Source of the DNA: Candidatus Hoaglandella endobia
Lineage (GTDB): Bacteria > Pseudomonadota > Gammaproteobacteria > Enterobacterales > Enterobacteriaceae
Direction of reading: 5' to 3'
Assembly (NCBI RefSeq): GCF_900044015.1
Contig: NZ_LN999835.1
Coordinates: 150,365-214,364, forward strand
DNA length: 64,000 nt
The notes below the pieces were generated by a model, which was given only the letters and a program-made list of their open reading frames with translations, made no database searches and was not told the origin of the DNA. Made by a program: the position numbers and the translations under genes. How positions within the stretch are numbered: the first letter of the stretch is position 1; each line of letters starts with the position of its first letter. This document shows positions 1 through 11,899 of the stretch, one piece after another.

Positions 1-116
1 TTATTCTAATAATAAGGTAATGGTATATATATAACTATTTTAATAAAAATATTATATAAAGTAATTAATATAAATTATAATTTATCATAACATTATATAA
101 ATAAAATAATATAATT

Positions 117-851
117 TTAATACTCAAATAATTCCCGCATAGTAACTTCAACATTCAGCTCATTTAATTTTTCTTTCATAAGATTATGACAGTACTTAGT
201 TAAGATTCTTACCTGGTCTCGGTTATAGCTATATGTCATCACTGGTGGGAGTATTTCAATAATAACCAGACCGTTAGACCAACGATTAAGTTTAATTTTA
301 TTAGAAGTATTGGAAATACAAATTGGTACGATAGGCACGCCAGCAGCAATTGCTGTATAAAATGCTCCCGTTTTAAACGGTAAAAGACCGCGACCACGGC
401 TACGCGTCCCTTCTGGAAATATCCAAAGAGAAATATTACGTTTTTTAATATTCTGCACAATTTCAGTTAGTTTCTTATGGGCACGAACTTTATTATTTCG
501 ATCAATAAGAATATTACCGGTAACCCAGTACAAAAAACCAAACAAGGGTATCCAAAGTAGACTTTTCTTTCCTACTGTAACGGTACGCGGGGGTACTACA
601 TAGGCGGCAGTGATCAGATCATAATTATTTTGATGATTAGCGATATAAATACATTGTTGCGGTAATACCAAGTTTTTTGGACGGCGAACTTCCACCTTGA
701 TGCCAAACAGCAGCGACATACGTTTAAACCATCGACTAAAAGTTGCGACATGACTGGGATTTCGCGGACTAAATAAACAATAAACCAAGCCAAATAAACA
801 AATAATAACAGATATAATTATCACTAAAATAGTACGAATCATAATAAGCAT
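117..851 (-). CDS. plsC: 1-acyl-sn-glycerol-3-phosphate acyltransferase
   Basis: PlsC adds the second acyl chain to lysophosphatidate, giving phosphatidate for all membrane phospholipids, at the inner membrane. The 244-residue protein matches the usual enterobacterial length of about 245. An N-terminal membrane segment (about residues 6-27) is followed by the catalytic motif NHQNNYD (HX4D) near residue 72 and the substrate motif FPEGTRSRG near residue 146. The start giving MLIMIR aligns with the E. coli N-terminus. GpsA, encoded later in the window, makes the glycerol-3-phosphate that feeds this pathway. The gene stands alone here. It looks intact; identification rests on near full-length similarity recalled from E. 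coli PlsC. Confidence 0.96.
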   Translation of the reverse strand: MLIMIRTILVIIISVIICLFGLVYCLFSPRNPSHVATFSRWFKRMSLLFGIKVEVRRPKNLVLPQQCIYIANHQNNYDLITAAYVVPPRTVTVGKKSLLWIPLFGFLYWVTGNILIDRNNKVRAHKKLTEIVQNIKKRNISLWIFPEGTRSRGRGLLPFKTGAFYTAIAAGVPIVPICISNTSNKIKLNRWSNGLVIIEILPPVMTYSYNRDQVRILTKYCHNLMKEKLNELNVEVTMRELFEY

Positions 852-3156
<2,305 letters not shown>

Positions 3157-3298
3157 AAACGGCCTTACAGCCAGCTTGAGCCATAGAAATCATTTAATTT
3201 CCTGCTAAAGGGTACTCTTAGTACCGGCTACAATGGCTTGTTTTAAGTCAATAACATGTGTTGTTTAATTCAACATTTTCGATAGTTAATGTTAGTTA

Positions 3299-4672
3299 AT
3301 GAACTCTATGCATAATCATAATGATGAAACTCTAAATTTAATTACTAAATTTGAACAACAGCGCGCATTGCTAGAAAATGTGGTTGCTAAAACGTTGGAA
3401 TTAGCACGCACTAGATCAGAAGCAGCAGAGGTGGAAGTAACAAAAACTACTGGTATCAGGATTAGTACACGCTACGGTGAGGTAGAAAATATTGAGTTCA
3501 ATAGCGATGGATCACTGGATATTACTGTTTATGATCAGCAGCGTAAAGGTAGTGCCTCTTCTACTAATTTTAATCCTCAAGCTATCGCAAGTACCGTTAA
3601 CGCCGCACTGAATATCGCGCGTTATACCTCGCCAGATCCTGCATCAGGCCCTGCGGATAAAGACCTACTAGCGTATAAGGCACCGGATCTTGACCTGTTT
3701 CATCCAACCAAAATAGACGTAAAACAGGGCATTGCCCTAGCTGCTGAAGCAGAGCAGACAGCAATAGGTAGCGATAAATGCATCACAAATACTGGAGGGG
3801 GGTGCTTTAGCAGTCATTTTAGTAACCGCGTGTTCGGTAACAATTACGGTATGTTGCAAAGCTATAGCAGTAGTAGCTATATCATCTCCTGCAGCGTTAT
3901 TGCAGAAAACGGCGGCAATATGGAGCGTAATTATGCCTACACTGTCAGCCGAGCCTTTGAAGATTTACGTTCGCCGAAGTGGGTAGGAGAAGAATGCGCG
4001 CACCGTACTATGAAACATCTTAATCCACGTAAATTGCCTACTATGAAAGCGGCAATTTTGTTTGCCGCTGAGGTGGCAACTAGCTTGTTTAGTCATTTAG
4101 TTAGAGCTATCAGTGGTAATAATGTATATCAAAAATCTACTTTTTTACTCAATGAGTTAGGTCATGTAATTTTACCAGACTGGCTATCAATCAATGAATA
4201 TCCTCACCTACCCAAGGGCTTTGCTTCTTCCCCTTTCGATAGCGAAGGAGTCAGAACCTGTGATCGTATTATTGTGCAAAATGGCGTACTCAATACATGG
4301 CTACTTGGCAGCTATGCAGCACGTAAACTAGGTTTACAGAGTACCGGCAATGCCGATGGGATACATAACTGGTATATCTCTCATCAGGCGGTAGATTTTG
4401 ATGGTCTACTAAAAAAAATGGAGCGCGGTTTGGTGGTAACAGAATTAATGGGGCAAGGAGTCAACGAGATAACTGGTAACTATTCCCGGGGTGCTTCTGG
4501 TTTCTGGGTGGAAAATGGTGTGATACAATATCCGGTCAGTGAAATAACCATCGCTGGAAATTTACGAGATATGCTGCGCAACATCGTTAGTATCGGAAAT
4601 GATACTGAGATGCGTAGCAATATCCAATGCGGCTCTTTACTAATTGAAGAAATGATTATTGCAGGCAGATAA
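3299..4672 (+). CDS. pmbA: TldE/PmbA family metalloprotease subunit
   Basis: PmbA (TldE) forms a cytoplasmic protease with TldD that acts on unfolded peptides and, in E. coli, on microcin B17 precursor and CcdA. The 457-residue product is close to the E. coli length (450) and similar throughout, for example [11 protein letters not shown] near residue 163 and [17 protein letters not shown] near residue 393. The first codons (MNSMHN) are variable in the family, so the second ATG at 3308 is also possible. TldD is not in this window. The gene ends head-to-head with hisI with an 80-bp gap. Confidence 0.93.
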   Translation: MNSMHNHNDETLNLITKFEQQRALLENVVAKTLELARTRSEAAEVEVTKTTGIRISTRYGEVENIEFNSDGSLDITVYDQQRKGSASSTNFNPQAIASTVNAALNIARYTSPDPASGPADKDLLAYKAPDLDLFHPTKIDVKQGIALAAEAEQTAIGSDKCITNTGGGCFSSHFSNRVFGNNYGMLQSYSSSSYIISCSVIAENGGNMERNYAYTVSRAFEDLRSPKWVGEECAHRTMKHLNPRKLPTMKAAILFAAEVATSLFSHLVRAISGNNVYQKSTFLLNELGHVILPDWLSINEYPHLPKGFASSPFDSEGVRTCDRIIVQNGVLNTWLLGSYAARKLGLQSTGNADGIHNWYISHQAVDFDGLLKKMERGLVVTELMGQGVNEITGNYSRGASGFWVENGVIQYPVSEITIAGNLRDMLRNIVSIGNDTEMRSNIQCGSLLIEEMIIAGR

Positions 4673-4752
4673 AAAATCTAAACGGAGTTGCTCCACGTTA
4701 ATGGACGTGTTAATTATTTATTACTTGTTGTATAGTATAAAAAATAAATATT

Positions 4753-5373
4753 TTAACTATTGCTTTTCTCACGTATGCGTAGCTGAGCAATTACCTGACT
4801 CAAATTTAGCTCTTGGTCCTGCAATAAAACTAACAGATGATAAAGTAAATCTGCTGCTTCATTAAGCAGCTCAAATTTATCTTGAACCGTGGCGGCCAGT
4901 GCAGTTTCTATTCCCTCCTCACCTACTTTCTGTGCAATGCGTTTAGTGCCGCTAGCATATAAGCTGGCAGTGTATGAATTATGTGGATTGGCATCCTTTC
5001 GACTGCTGATGAGTGCTTCTAAGCTATAAAGAAATACCCAATCGCTAGTGGCGGGGCTGAAGCAACTGCTGTTGCCAGTATGACAAGTCGGTCCTTTAGG
5101 CTCTGCTAATATCAGCAGCGTATCTTTATCGCAGTCTGGATGAATACTGACTACACGTAACACGTAACCTGAGCTTTCACCCTTTGTCCATAAGCGTCTT
5201 TTGCTGCGCGAGAAAAAAGTAACCTGGCAGGACTGAACTGTCACCTGCAGTGCCTTGTAATTCATATAGCCTAGCATGAGGACTTCGCCAGATACTGCAT
5301 GTTGAACAATTACGGGTAAAATACCGTTAGATTTTTGCCAATCTAGCTGTTGCCATTGTTGTTCTACTAACAT
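4753..5373 (-). CDS. hisI: Bifunctional phosphoribosyl-AMP cyclohydrolase / phosphoribosyl-ATP pyrophosphatase
   Basis: HisI (HisIE) does steps 2 and 3 of histidine synthesis: pyrophosphohydrolysis of PR-ATP, then ring opening of PR-AMP. The N-terminal cyclohydrolase domain shows LWTKGESSG (about residue 61) and the metal ligands DCDKDTL and PTCH. The C-terminal pyrophosphatase domain shows [11 protein letters not shown] and the [11 protein letters not shown] helix. The 206 residues match E. coli (about 203). It is the last gene of the broken his operon. Its ribosome-binding site AAGGAG lies inside the surviving 3-prime tail of the deleted hisF. Both domains look functional. Confidence 0.95.
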   Translation of the reverse strand: MLVEQQWQQLDWQKSNGILPVIVQHAVSGEVLMLGYMNYKALQVTVQSCQVTFFSRSKRRLWTKGESSGYVLRVVSIHPDCDKDTLLILAEPKGPTCHTGNSSCFSPATSDWVFLYSLEALISSRKDANPHNSYTASLYASGTKRIAQKVGEEGIETALAATVQDKFELLNEAADLLYHLLVLLQDQELNLSQVIAQLRIREKSNS

Positions 5374-5408
5374 AATTTAATTTCTACTCCTTGTTTTTTT
5401 AGTAAAAA
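5367..5408 (-). pseudogene. hisF: hisF 3-prime tail (fossil)
   Basis: Between the hisA stop and the hisI start the minus strand reads, in one frame, [11 protein letters not shown] and then a stop that overlaps the first codons of hisI. This matches the E. coli HisF C-terminus (QGVEIRIC), and the hisF stop overlaps the hisI start. HisF is the cyclase subunit of imidazole-glycerol-phosphate synthase. All but about the last dozen codons are deleted, with the upstream breakpoint within a few bases of the hisA stop. The tail carries the hisI Shine-Dalgarno, which probably explains why it survived. Confidence 0.85.
5382..5396 (-). promoter_or_regulatory. Ribosome-binding site of hisI inside the hisF tail
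   Basis: The minus strand reads CAAGGAGTAGAAATTAAATT just before the hisI ATG. The AAGGAG core is formed by the Gln-Gly-Val codons of the former HisF C-terminus. It is the only good Shine-Dalgarno ahead of hisI. Confidence 0.7.
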
Positions 5409-5409
5409 A

Positions 5410-6153
<744 letters not shown>

Positions 6154-6401
6154 TTACATCTCCAAGAAGGTTGGGAACAATTATCCTTGAACAATCATAA
6201 TAACATTAAGCGCTAAAGTCATTGATCTTTTACCCTACTAGTAGCATGGTAGGTAAACTGAGCAAGCTAGCGATTATACTTATAATTAACTTAGCCTCGG
6301 TAATAAATATAGTTTATTTTCGCACAACTGTTTAAGCGGTTACTATGACTCATAGAAAATCAGTTGGCGCCGTTGGTATTAAAGACAGCTATGTTTATCA
6401 T
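6154..6401 (-). pseudogene. hisH: hisH remnant (5-prime start and 3-prime end, eroded middle)
   Basis: The 248-base gap between hisB and hisA holds both ends of a destroyed hisH, the glutaminase subunit of IGP synthase. An ATG overlapping the hisB stop (ATGA, 6401) opens [13 protein letters not shown] and then hits a stop; E. coli HisH begins MNVVILDTGCAN. At the other end, just before hisA, the same strand reads FLEM followed by a stop at 6154, identical to the end of E. coli HisH. An intact hisH needs about 590 bases, so more than half is deleted and the middle is unreadable. Confidence 0.85.
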
Positions 6402-7456
6402 AGCACTCCTTTCGAACTAGGCAAAGCATCACCTTCAACGCTGATAGCTTGGCGTAGCGTGCGGCCAAAGGCTTTGAATAAGCTTTCTACCCTGTGATGG
6501 TCATTTTTGCCCTTGGTGCTTAAATGCAGCGTACAGGCCATAGTATAAGAGAGAGAACGGAAAAAGTGTTCAACCATTTCTGTACTGAGATCACCGACAC
6601 GATGATAGCTATATTTTGCCTTATATTCTAAATGTGGCCGTCCAGAGATATCTAGCGCACAACGTGCCAGGCATTCGTCCATCGGTAGAACAAAACCAAA
6701 ACGACCAATGCCGTGTTTATCCCCTAGCGCGTTCTTAATCGCTTCGCCAAGAGCCAGTGCGGTGTCTTCTACCGTATGGTGATCGTCTATATGTAGATCC
6801 CCCTGCACGCGGATATGAAGGCGTAAACCGCCGTGAGTTGCAATTTGATTCAGCATATGATCAAAAAAGCTGATACCGGTTTTAATAAAACTATTCCCTT
6901 CTCTATCGAGCCAAACTTCTACGTTAATGTCAGTTTCACGCGTGATACGATTGACCTGCGCGTAACGGTCCCGGCAGGTGAGTTGCTCACCAATAGTCTG
7001 CCAATTAAGATTTTCGCGCTGATAATGCAAGCAGGCGATCCTCACATTTTCAGAGGGCATTATATCAATTTTTTTGTCGCTGATTACATAGCTATGAGTA
7101 ATATCTAGCTTCCTAACCTGTAACCATTGCATGATCATCGTATTGTGACAGCCGCAGTAGTCTGCTATAAGATGTGGAAATATCAGCACATCATCAAAAA
7201 CGATACCTTGAGATATAAAGATATTCATCAATAGATTGTGCAGTCTATTAAAATCTGCTGGTAGCAAACTGTTGGTGCTATGATTATCTTGGGTTATGAT
7301 CATCACTAGGCTGAAGCCAGCTTTTTTTAGCGCCAGCAGCGTAGGGATAACGTCAGGCTCCATAGCTAGAGTCTCCATACTATCGCTCTTATCATCAGTT
7401 GGCGGTAGGCGAATCAACGTACCGTCACGATTAATAAACAATACTTTATGTTTCAT
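6398..7456 (-). CDS. hisB: Imidazoleglycerol-phosphate dehydratase with a degenerate histidinol-phosphatase domain
   Basis: Enterobacterial HisB fuses an N-terminal HAD histidinol-phosphate phosphatase (about residues 1-165) to a C-terminal IGP dehydratase (about 166-352). The dehydratase half is well preserved, with both metal motifs DDHHTVEDT and [11 protein letters not shown]. The phosphatase half is not: the E. coli FIDRDGTL is FINRDGTL, so the nucleophilic Asp9 is Asn; the TNQDG motif is ITQDN; the zinc-loop CPH is FPH; and the CRKPK lysine motif reads CHNTM. The protein is full length (352 versus about 355). My reading is a dehydratase carrying a dead phosphatase. Its stop overlaps the hisH fossil start. 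Family comparisons are from memory of E. coli HisB. Confidence 0.93.
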   Translation of the reverse strand: MKHKVLFINRDGTLIRLPPTDDKSDSMETLAMEPDVIPTLLALKKAGFSLVMIITQDNHSTNSLLPADFNRLHNLLMNIFISQGIVFDDVLIFPHLIADYCGCHNTMIMQWLQVRKLDITHSYVISDKKIDIMPSENVRIACLHYQRENLNWQTIGEQLTCRDRYAQVNRITRETDINVEVWLDREGNSFIKTGISFFDHMLNQIATHGGLRLHIRVQGDLHIDDHHTVEDTALALGEAIKNALGDKHGIGRFGFVLPMDECLARCALDISGRPHLEYKAKYSYHRVGDLSTEMVEHFFRSLSYTMACTLHLSTKGKNDHHRVESLFKAFGRTLRQAISVEGDALPSSKGVL

Positions 7457-7720
7457 GTTAGATCCTTGCTGCCATTGTCCAGAAAAAATCTTTTTTTTAA
7501 CCTAACTTTAGAGATAGTTTTTAATGATAAAAGTGATCGCAGTAAGTGAGCGCGTCATCACAAGCTGACCCTTAACTTGTAGCCTGCAATAAGCTCTAGC
7601 GTTGCTAACATCAGAGCCTTTTAAAAGAGTGGCACCCAGTAGTCGCTTAACATAAATTGCCTTATGTATGAAGGAATTTTTTTTAAAAAAAAATTCTTGC
7701 TTGATTACATCAAGTTATTA
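7457..7720. other. Site of deleted hisD and hisC
   Basis: In enterics hisD and hisC (about 2.4 kb) lie between hisG and hisB; only 264 bases remain. On the minus strand around 7560-7610 the peptide MLATLELIAGYKLRVSL vaguely resembles the HisD C-terminus (TIETLAAAE...TLRVNAL), but this is weak. A perfect AT palindrome (AATTTTTTTTT / AAAAAAAAATT, 7675-7696) lies just after hisG. The hisB Shine-Dalgarno AAGGAT sits at the hisB end. Confidence 0.5.
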
Positions 7721-8620
7721 TCATTCCATCATCTTTTCAATCGGTAGCACCAGAATAGAACTGGCACCTAGAGCCTTTAGGTTTTCCATGGTTTCCCAAA
7801 ACAGGGTTTCGCTGCTGACCATATGCAGCGCTACCCGATTTTGATTGCCGGCAAGAGGCAGTACCGTTGGACGTTCTGCCCCAGGTAACAAACTAATAAT
7901 CTGATCCAGACGCTCGGTAGGTGCGTGCATCATGATGTATTTAGATTCGCGTGCTTGAGTTACCCCTTGTATGCGAATAAGTAATTTATTCACTAAAGAT
8001 TGCTTATCTACCGATAACTTACCATCGCTCTGAATAAGACAGGCTTTAGAACGATAAATTACTTCCACTTCTTTTAACCCGTTGGCTTCTAGGGTAGACC
8101 CGGTTGAAACCAAATCACAAATAGCGTCTGCTAGGCCAGCGCGTGGTGCAACTTCTACCGAACCGGTAAGTAAACAGGATTTAAATATAACACTAAATTT
8201 GTCAAGATATTGTTTTAGCAGGTGTGGATAAGAGGTAGCGATACGTTTACCATACAGACATTCTGGGCCAGTCCATAGTTCGTCCAATGGTAGAGCTATC
8301 GATAGACGGCAGCCGCCGAAATCTAATCGGCGTAGCATTAAGTAATGTGGATCTTCTCCTTGTGTGCGACGTTTCAGTAGTTCTTCTTCTAGTACGTTCT
8401 CTCCGATGATACCAAGCTCAACCACGCCGTCCATGACTAAGCCTGGAATATCATTATCGCGTACGCGCATAATATCAAGAGGAATGTTTTCAGCAAATGC
8501 TAACAAGCGCTGCTGTTGTAGATTAATTTTAATACCGCACTGCTCTAGTAACTGCTGTGATTCTTTACTTAACCGTCCCGATTTTTGCATTGCTATCCGT
8601 AGCCGTGATTTTTCTAACAT
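7721..8620 (-). CDS. hisG: ATP phosphoribosyltransferase
   Basis: HisG condenses ATP and PRPP to phosphoribosyl-ATP, the committed and feedback-inhibited step of histidine synthesis. The 299 residues equal the long-form E. coli enzyme, including the C-terminal regulatory ACT-like domain (about residues 225-299) that binds histidine. Visible features are the N-terminal [11 protein letters not shown] and the PRPP-binding region [17 protein letters not shown] (about residue 168). The start is supported by AGAGGATAAA upstream. I see no run of histidine codons upstream, so the hisL attenuator appears to be lost. It heads the remnant operon hisG-hisB-hisA-hisI. Confidence 0.96.
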   Translation of the reverse strand: MLEKSRLRIAMQKSGRLSKESQQLLEQCGIKINLQQQRLLAFAENIPLDIMRVRDNDIPGLVMDGVVELGIIGENVLEEELLKRRTQGEDPHYLMLRRLDFGGCRLSIALPLDELWTGPECLYGKRIATSYPHLLKQYLDKFSVIFKSCLLTGSVEVAPRAGLADAICDLVSTGSTLEANGLKEVEVIYRSKACLIQSDGKLSVDKQSLVNKLLIRIQGVTQARESKYIMMHAPTERLDQIISLLPGAERPTVLPLAGNQNRVALHMVSSETLFWETMENLKALGASSILVLPIEKMME

Positions 8621-9461
8621 TTTATCCTCTGCAAGAATTGCATAACTGTATGGAAGTAAAATTTTTTTCTAAAGTTTTTGCGTTGCTCATTTAGGCACAT
8701 AGCCTGAAATAATTAGTGATGTTGATCATGCTTAAGTTAGGAGGATTATTATCCGTAGCTTCTTATTTGCAATATATCGCGTTACTAATATGTCATTGAC
8801 TAATAAGTTCAAATTAATTCTGTTTATTACATAGTGCAACACTTTTATACTGGCTATTAGTGTAGCTGTTTAAAACAAAAAAACTATCTAACTAAAAAAA
8901 AACTAGTTATTGTAGAGTTAGGTAGACTAGATATTTTGTATGCGTAAGTTATCATTACTTAAACATGGAAGTAGCTAGTATAAGCAGCATCTAACAATAA
9001 TATAAAATACTATCAGATTAACTTGACACGCTAGTGGGAGACCAATTAAGTGCTTTACAGCATATAAGCTTTAGCTTTAACAGATCTTGCTATGGAGTAA
9101 TCCCGTTTATCAACAAAACGGCTTCTGCTTCTCGAAGCGAAGCATTGGTAGGGCGAAAAAACTCTGGTCTACTATAAGGGTTAAATGTACTAATGTTGGC
9201 AGGGATAACTGCTAACTGAGCTAGCTGGACAATCTAGAGTAGGACCAAAAGTTTTGGAAACATGAGCTAGTAACATCTCAATAACGATCCTCAGGTTAAG
9301 CAGATTAACTACGAAAAACCAAATACTACTTCCATTATAGCTGAAGATCTATAATAGATAGACTGTTAGGATCTACTGTTAAGAAAAAACTTATACTTTT
9401 ACTTTATCGCGATTATACAAGTTTATATGGCTAAGAAAGGTTAATATAGCTAAATTAATTA
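8621..9461. other. Gene-free spacer upstream of hisG
   Basis: These 841 bases hold no recognisable coding frame on either strand. A mirrored GCTTC/GAAGC pair occurs near 9121-9143 and could be a degraded hairpin. No histidine-rich leader peptide or attenuator is visible upstream of hisG. The stretch is somewhat less AT-rich than other spacers, which fits a decayed gene, but nothing can be identified. Confidence 0.4.
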
Positions 9462-9548
9462 CGGAGAGACAGGGATTTGAACCCTGGAAGGGATTGCTCC
9501 CTTAACGGTTTTCGAAACCGTCCCGTTCAGCCACTCCGGCACCTCTCC
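9462..9548 (-). tRNA. tRNA-Ser (CGA)
   Basis: The minus strand starts GGAGAGGTGCCGGAGTGGC and folds as a class II tRNA with a long variable arm; the anticodon loop TTCGAAA gives CGA, reading UCG. The T-arm GGTTCAAATCC is present. After the discriminator G the genome reads TAA, so the CCA end is not encoded and must be added by the cca product. Confidence 0.95.
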
Positions 9549-9779
9549 TATTCTAATATTTAGATTCTAGTGACGACCTATCGAGCACTCTTAGAAGTAG
9601 AGTATAGTTGGGCTATACGTTAGATAAATAAACTTCAGCTTTAGTAGCTTGTTCTCGATAGCCATATTTTCTATTTAATAAATAACTTTATAGCGCTATA
9701 CTCATCTTTAACGCGTTGTTATGCGGTTAATAGTATCGATAAAACTTTAAAAAAAGTAGTACATAATTTAAACTATCTA

Positions 9780-10490
9780 TCAGGCTGGATTAGCTGCAAT
9801 TATTCTTGCTATTTTGTCTGCTTGACCGCTTAGCTGCAGCTCTCGGTAAGCTTTTTCCATATATGGAAGTGCTTGCTTAGTTGCTTGTGTATCAGGAAAA
9901 CTATGTAGCATTTGCTCGACGCGATTAGCTACCGCAACATAAGCGCTGCGTTTATTGTAATACTTCACCACCGAGAGCTCGTATCGGGCCAGACGATTTT
10001 TTAAACAAACCAGACGTATGGTTGCATCCATAGCATACTTACTGTTCGGATATCCTCGGATCAGCTGCATAAAATCGCGAAACGCCACGCGAGCATATTC
10101 AGGATTGCGATCAGAACGATCCACACCAAAAAATCTATGCATGGGATTATCATCCCGCGCCATGTTAGTCAGTCCACGCATATAAAGCACGTAGTCAACG
10201 TTTGGATTTATAGGATTAAGCAGTAAAAAACGGTCGATGACCGTCTGTGCCATCGGTAAATCTATCAATTTATAATACGCGTATATCAAATTAAGCTGAA
10301 CTTGCTGCTTGCTAAACGGGTATTTGTTATCTAGAGCCTCCAGTTCTTTAATAGCACTATGATAATTATCATGCATTTTCTGCTGCGCGGATACATGGAT
10401 CTCGGGGTTGTTATTATTTTTATTGTTAGAACAACCAACTAGTATCGCACTTAGTGCGACTGCTACTATCAGATATTCAATACATATCAT
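9780..10490 (-). CDS. bamD: Outer membrane assembly lipoprotein BamD
   Basis: BamD is the essential lipoprotein partner of BamA in the beta-barrel assembly machine of the outer membrane. The 236-residue product begins with a lipoprotein signal whose lipobox LVGC puts the acylated cysteine near residue 20. TPR-like helices follow, with conserved stretches such as [21 protein letters not shown] and [12 protein letters not shown]. It is divergent from rluD, as in E. coli. The linker after the cysteine is Asn-rich. Its retention fits a cell that still inserts porins and LptD. Confidence 0.94.
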   Translation of the reverse strand: MICIEYLIVAVALSAILVGCSNNKNNNNPEIHVSAQQKMHDNYHSAIKELEALDNKYPFSKQQVQLNLIYAYYKLIDLPMAQTVIDRFLLLNPINPNVDYVLYMRGLTNMARDDNPMHRFFGVDRSDRNPEYARVAFRDFMQLIRGYPNSKYAMDATIRLVCLKNRLARYELSVVKYYNKRSAYVAVANRVEQMLHSFPDTQATKQALPYMEKAYRELQLSGQADKIARIIAANPA

Positions 10491-10619
10491 GATTTTTGCT
10501 CATCGTTGAGGAACGATCCATTAATACTTTATACTTACGGATACTACTAGCTAGTATGGCATATGCTATTATGCATAGCCACATTATAAAATAATTAAAT
10601 TAAATCATACTTTATTACG

Positions 10620-11585
10620 ATGATACAATATCGATACGTTAAAAAAACGGTAAATCATGCACAATTAGGCCAACGTTTAGATCAAGCTTTGGCTAAATTG
10701 TTTCCTAATTATTCAAGATCGCAGATAAAAGCCTGGATTATTGACGGTCTCGTAAAGGTAAATGGACTGGTCAAAACAGTGCCTAAAAAAATATTATTTG
10801 GTGGAGAACTCATTGAAATAAAAATTCTTATTAAAGATAAATCTTGTTATGTAGCGCAAGATATTCATCTAAATATTGTTTATGAAGACGACGATATTAT
10901 CGTTCTTAATAAACCACCTGGTTTAGTGGTACATCCTGGTGCAGGTAATGCTGATGGCACTTTGCTAAATGCGTTACTGCATTATTATCCTCCTATTCTT
11001 GAGGTTCCGCGTGCAGGTATTGTTCATCGGCTGGATAAAGATACTACCGGTTTAATGGTAGTAGCAAAAACAGTACAGGCACAAATTTGCCTAGTAAAAT
11101 CTCTGCAGGCACGAGAAATTACAAGAGAATATGAAGCCGTATCTGTTGGTACGATGATCTCCGGCGGTACCGTGGAACAGCCGATAGCCCGCCATGCAAC
11201 CAAGCGCACCCATATGTCAGTACATCCCATGGGGAAGCCAGCTATAACACACTATCGTATTATAGCACATTACCGTGCTCATACTCTACTTCGTCTTCGT
11301 TTAGAAACTGGTCGTCTACACCAAATTCGTGTGCATATGGCCCATATTCACCACCCATTGGTGGGTGATCCGCTGTACTGCGGCCGCTTTCGGCCGCAGA
11401 AAGGCGCTTCTGAAAAGCTTAACACAGTATTACGCTGTTTTAATAGACAAGCACTACATGCAATTTTTTTGAGGTTTTATCATCCTATTACTTCTATCGA
11501 AATGGAATGGCAGGCACCGTTACCGGAAGATATGGTGATACTATTAGAAGCGTTACAGATAGAAAATAAAAAGTTTAAAAATTAG
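10620..11585 (+). CDS. rluD: 23S rRNA pseudouridine synthase RluD
   Basis: RluD makes pseudouridines 1911, 1915 and 1917 in helix 69 of 23S rRNA. The protein (321 residues versus about 326) has an N-terminal S4 RNA-binding domain (about 17-75) and the catalytic motif HRLDKDTTGL (about residues 136-145) with the active-site Asp. In E. coli the next gene is pgeF (yfiH) and then clpB; here pgeF has gone. A short inverted repeat CTGCGGCC / GGCCGCAG lies in its coding region at 11378-11399. Confidence 0.95.
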   Translation: MIQYRYVKKTVNHAQLGQRLDQALAKLFPNYSRSQIKAWIIDGLVKVNGLVKTVPKKILFGGELIEIKILIKDKSCYVAQDIHLNIVYEDDDIIVLNKPPGLVVHPGAGNADGTLLNALLHYYPPILEVPRAGIVHRLDKDTTGLMVVAKTVQAQICLVKSLQAREITREYEAVSVGTMISGGTVEQPIARHATKRTHMSVHPMGKPAITHYRIIAHYRAHTLLRLRLETGRLHQIRVHMAHIHHPLVGDPLYCGRFRPQKGASEKLNTVLRCFNRQALHAIFLRFYHPITSIEMEWQAPLPEDMVILLEALQIENKKFKN

Positions 11586-11899
11586 ATATTAGATCTATTG
11601 TTTGTAAACTAACTTATCCTACTTTTCATGAAAGTAATAATTATAAATTAATAATCTTATTAAGTGCTGCATAGATTAATGAGTTTTATCGCTCCCCCCC
11701 ATAAATGTTGCACCTAGCCCGGCTAGGCTAGCCAGTACATAGAAATATGCTAAAGCAACTATAGCTTGAATAATTCAATATTAAATACTTCTTATATCCT
11801 AATAAAATACTTATATCCTAAGTATCCTTGATTTTGAAAAAATCGACCTTATCTACATATTCTAGTAGAGTATCTATTTTGATTAAATATGGAGGATTG
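11586..11899. other. rluD-clpB spacer with a possible pgeF tail
   Basis: PgeF, a cytoplasmic multicopper-type purine nucleoside-processing protein, sits here in E. coli. Only 314 bases remain. The last 24 codons, in frame with clpB and just upstream of it (11828-11899), read [17 protein letters not shown], which resembles the PgeF C-terminus (DKTTGRMASFIWLI). A run of eight C occurs near 11693-11700. The rest is AT-rich and unassignable. Confidence 0.45.

Noticed and set aside
8621-9461. A histidine leader peptide and attenuator upstream of hisG
   Set aside because: No run of CAT/CAC codons and no leader-plus-terminator arrangement was seen on the minus strand.
11828-11899. A longer ClpB of 881 residues
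   Set aside because: The 857-residue form from 11900 equals the E. coli length and has GGAGG in the right place; the extra codons resemble the tail of the gene normally upstream.
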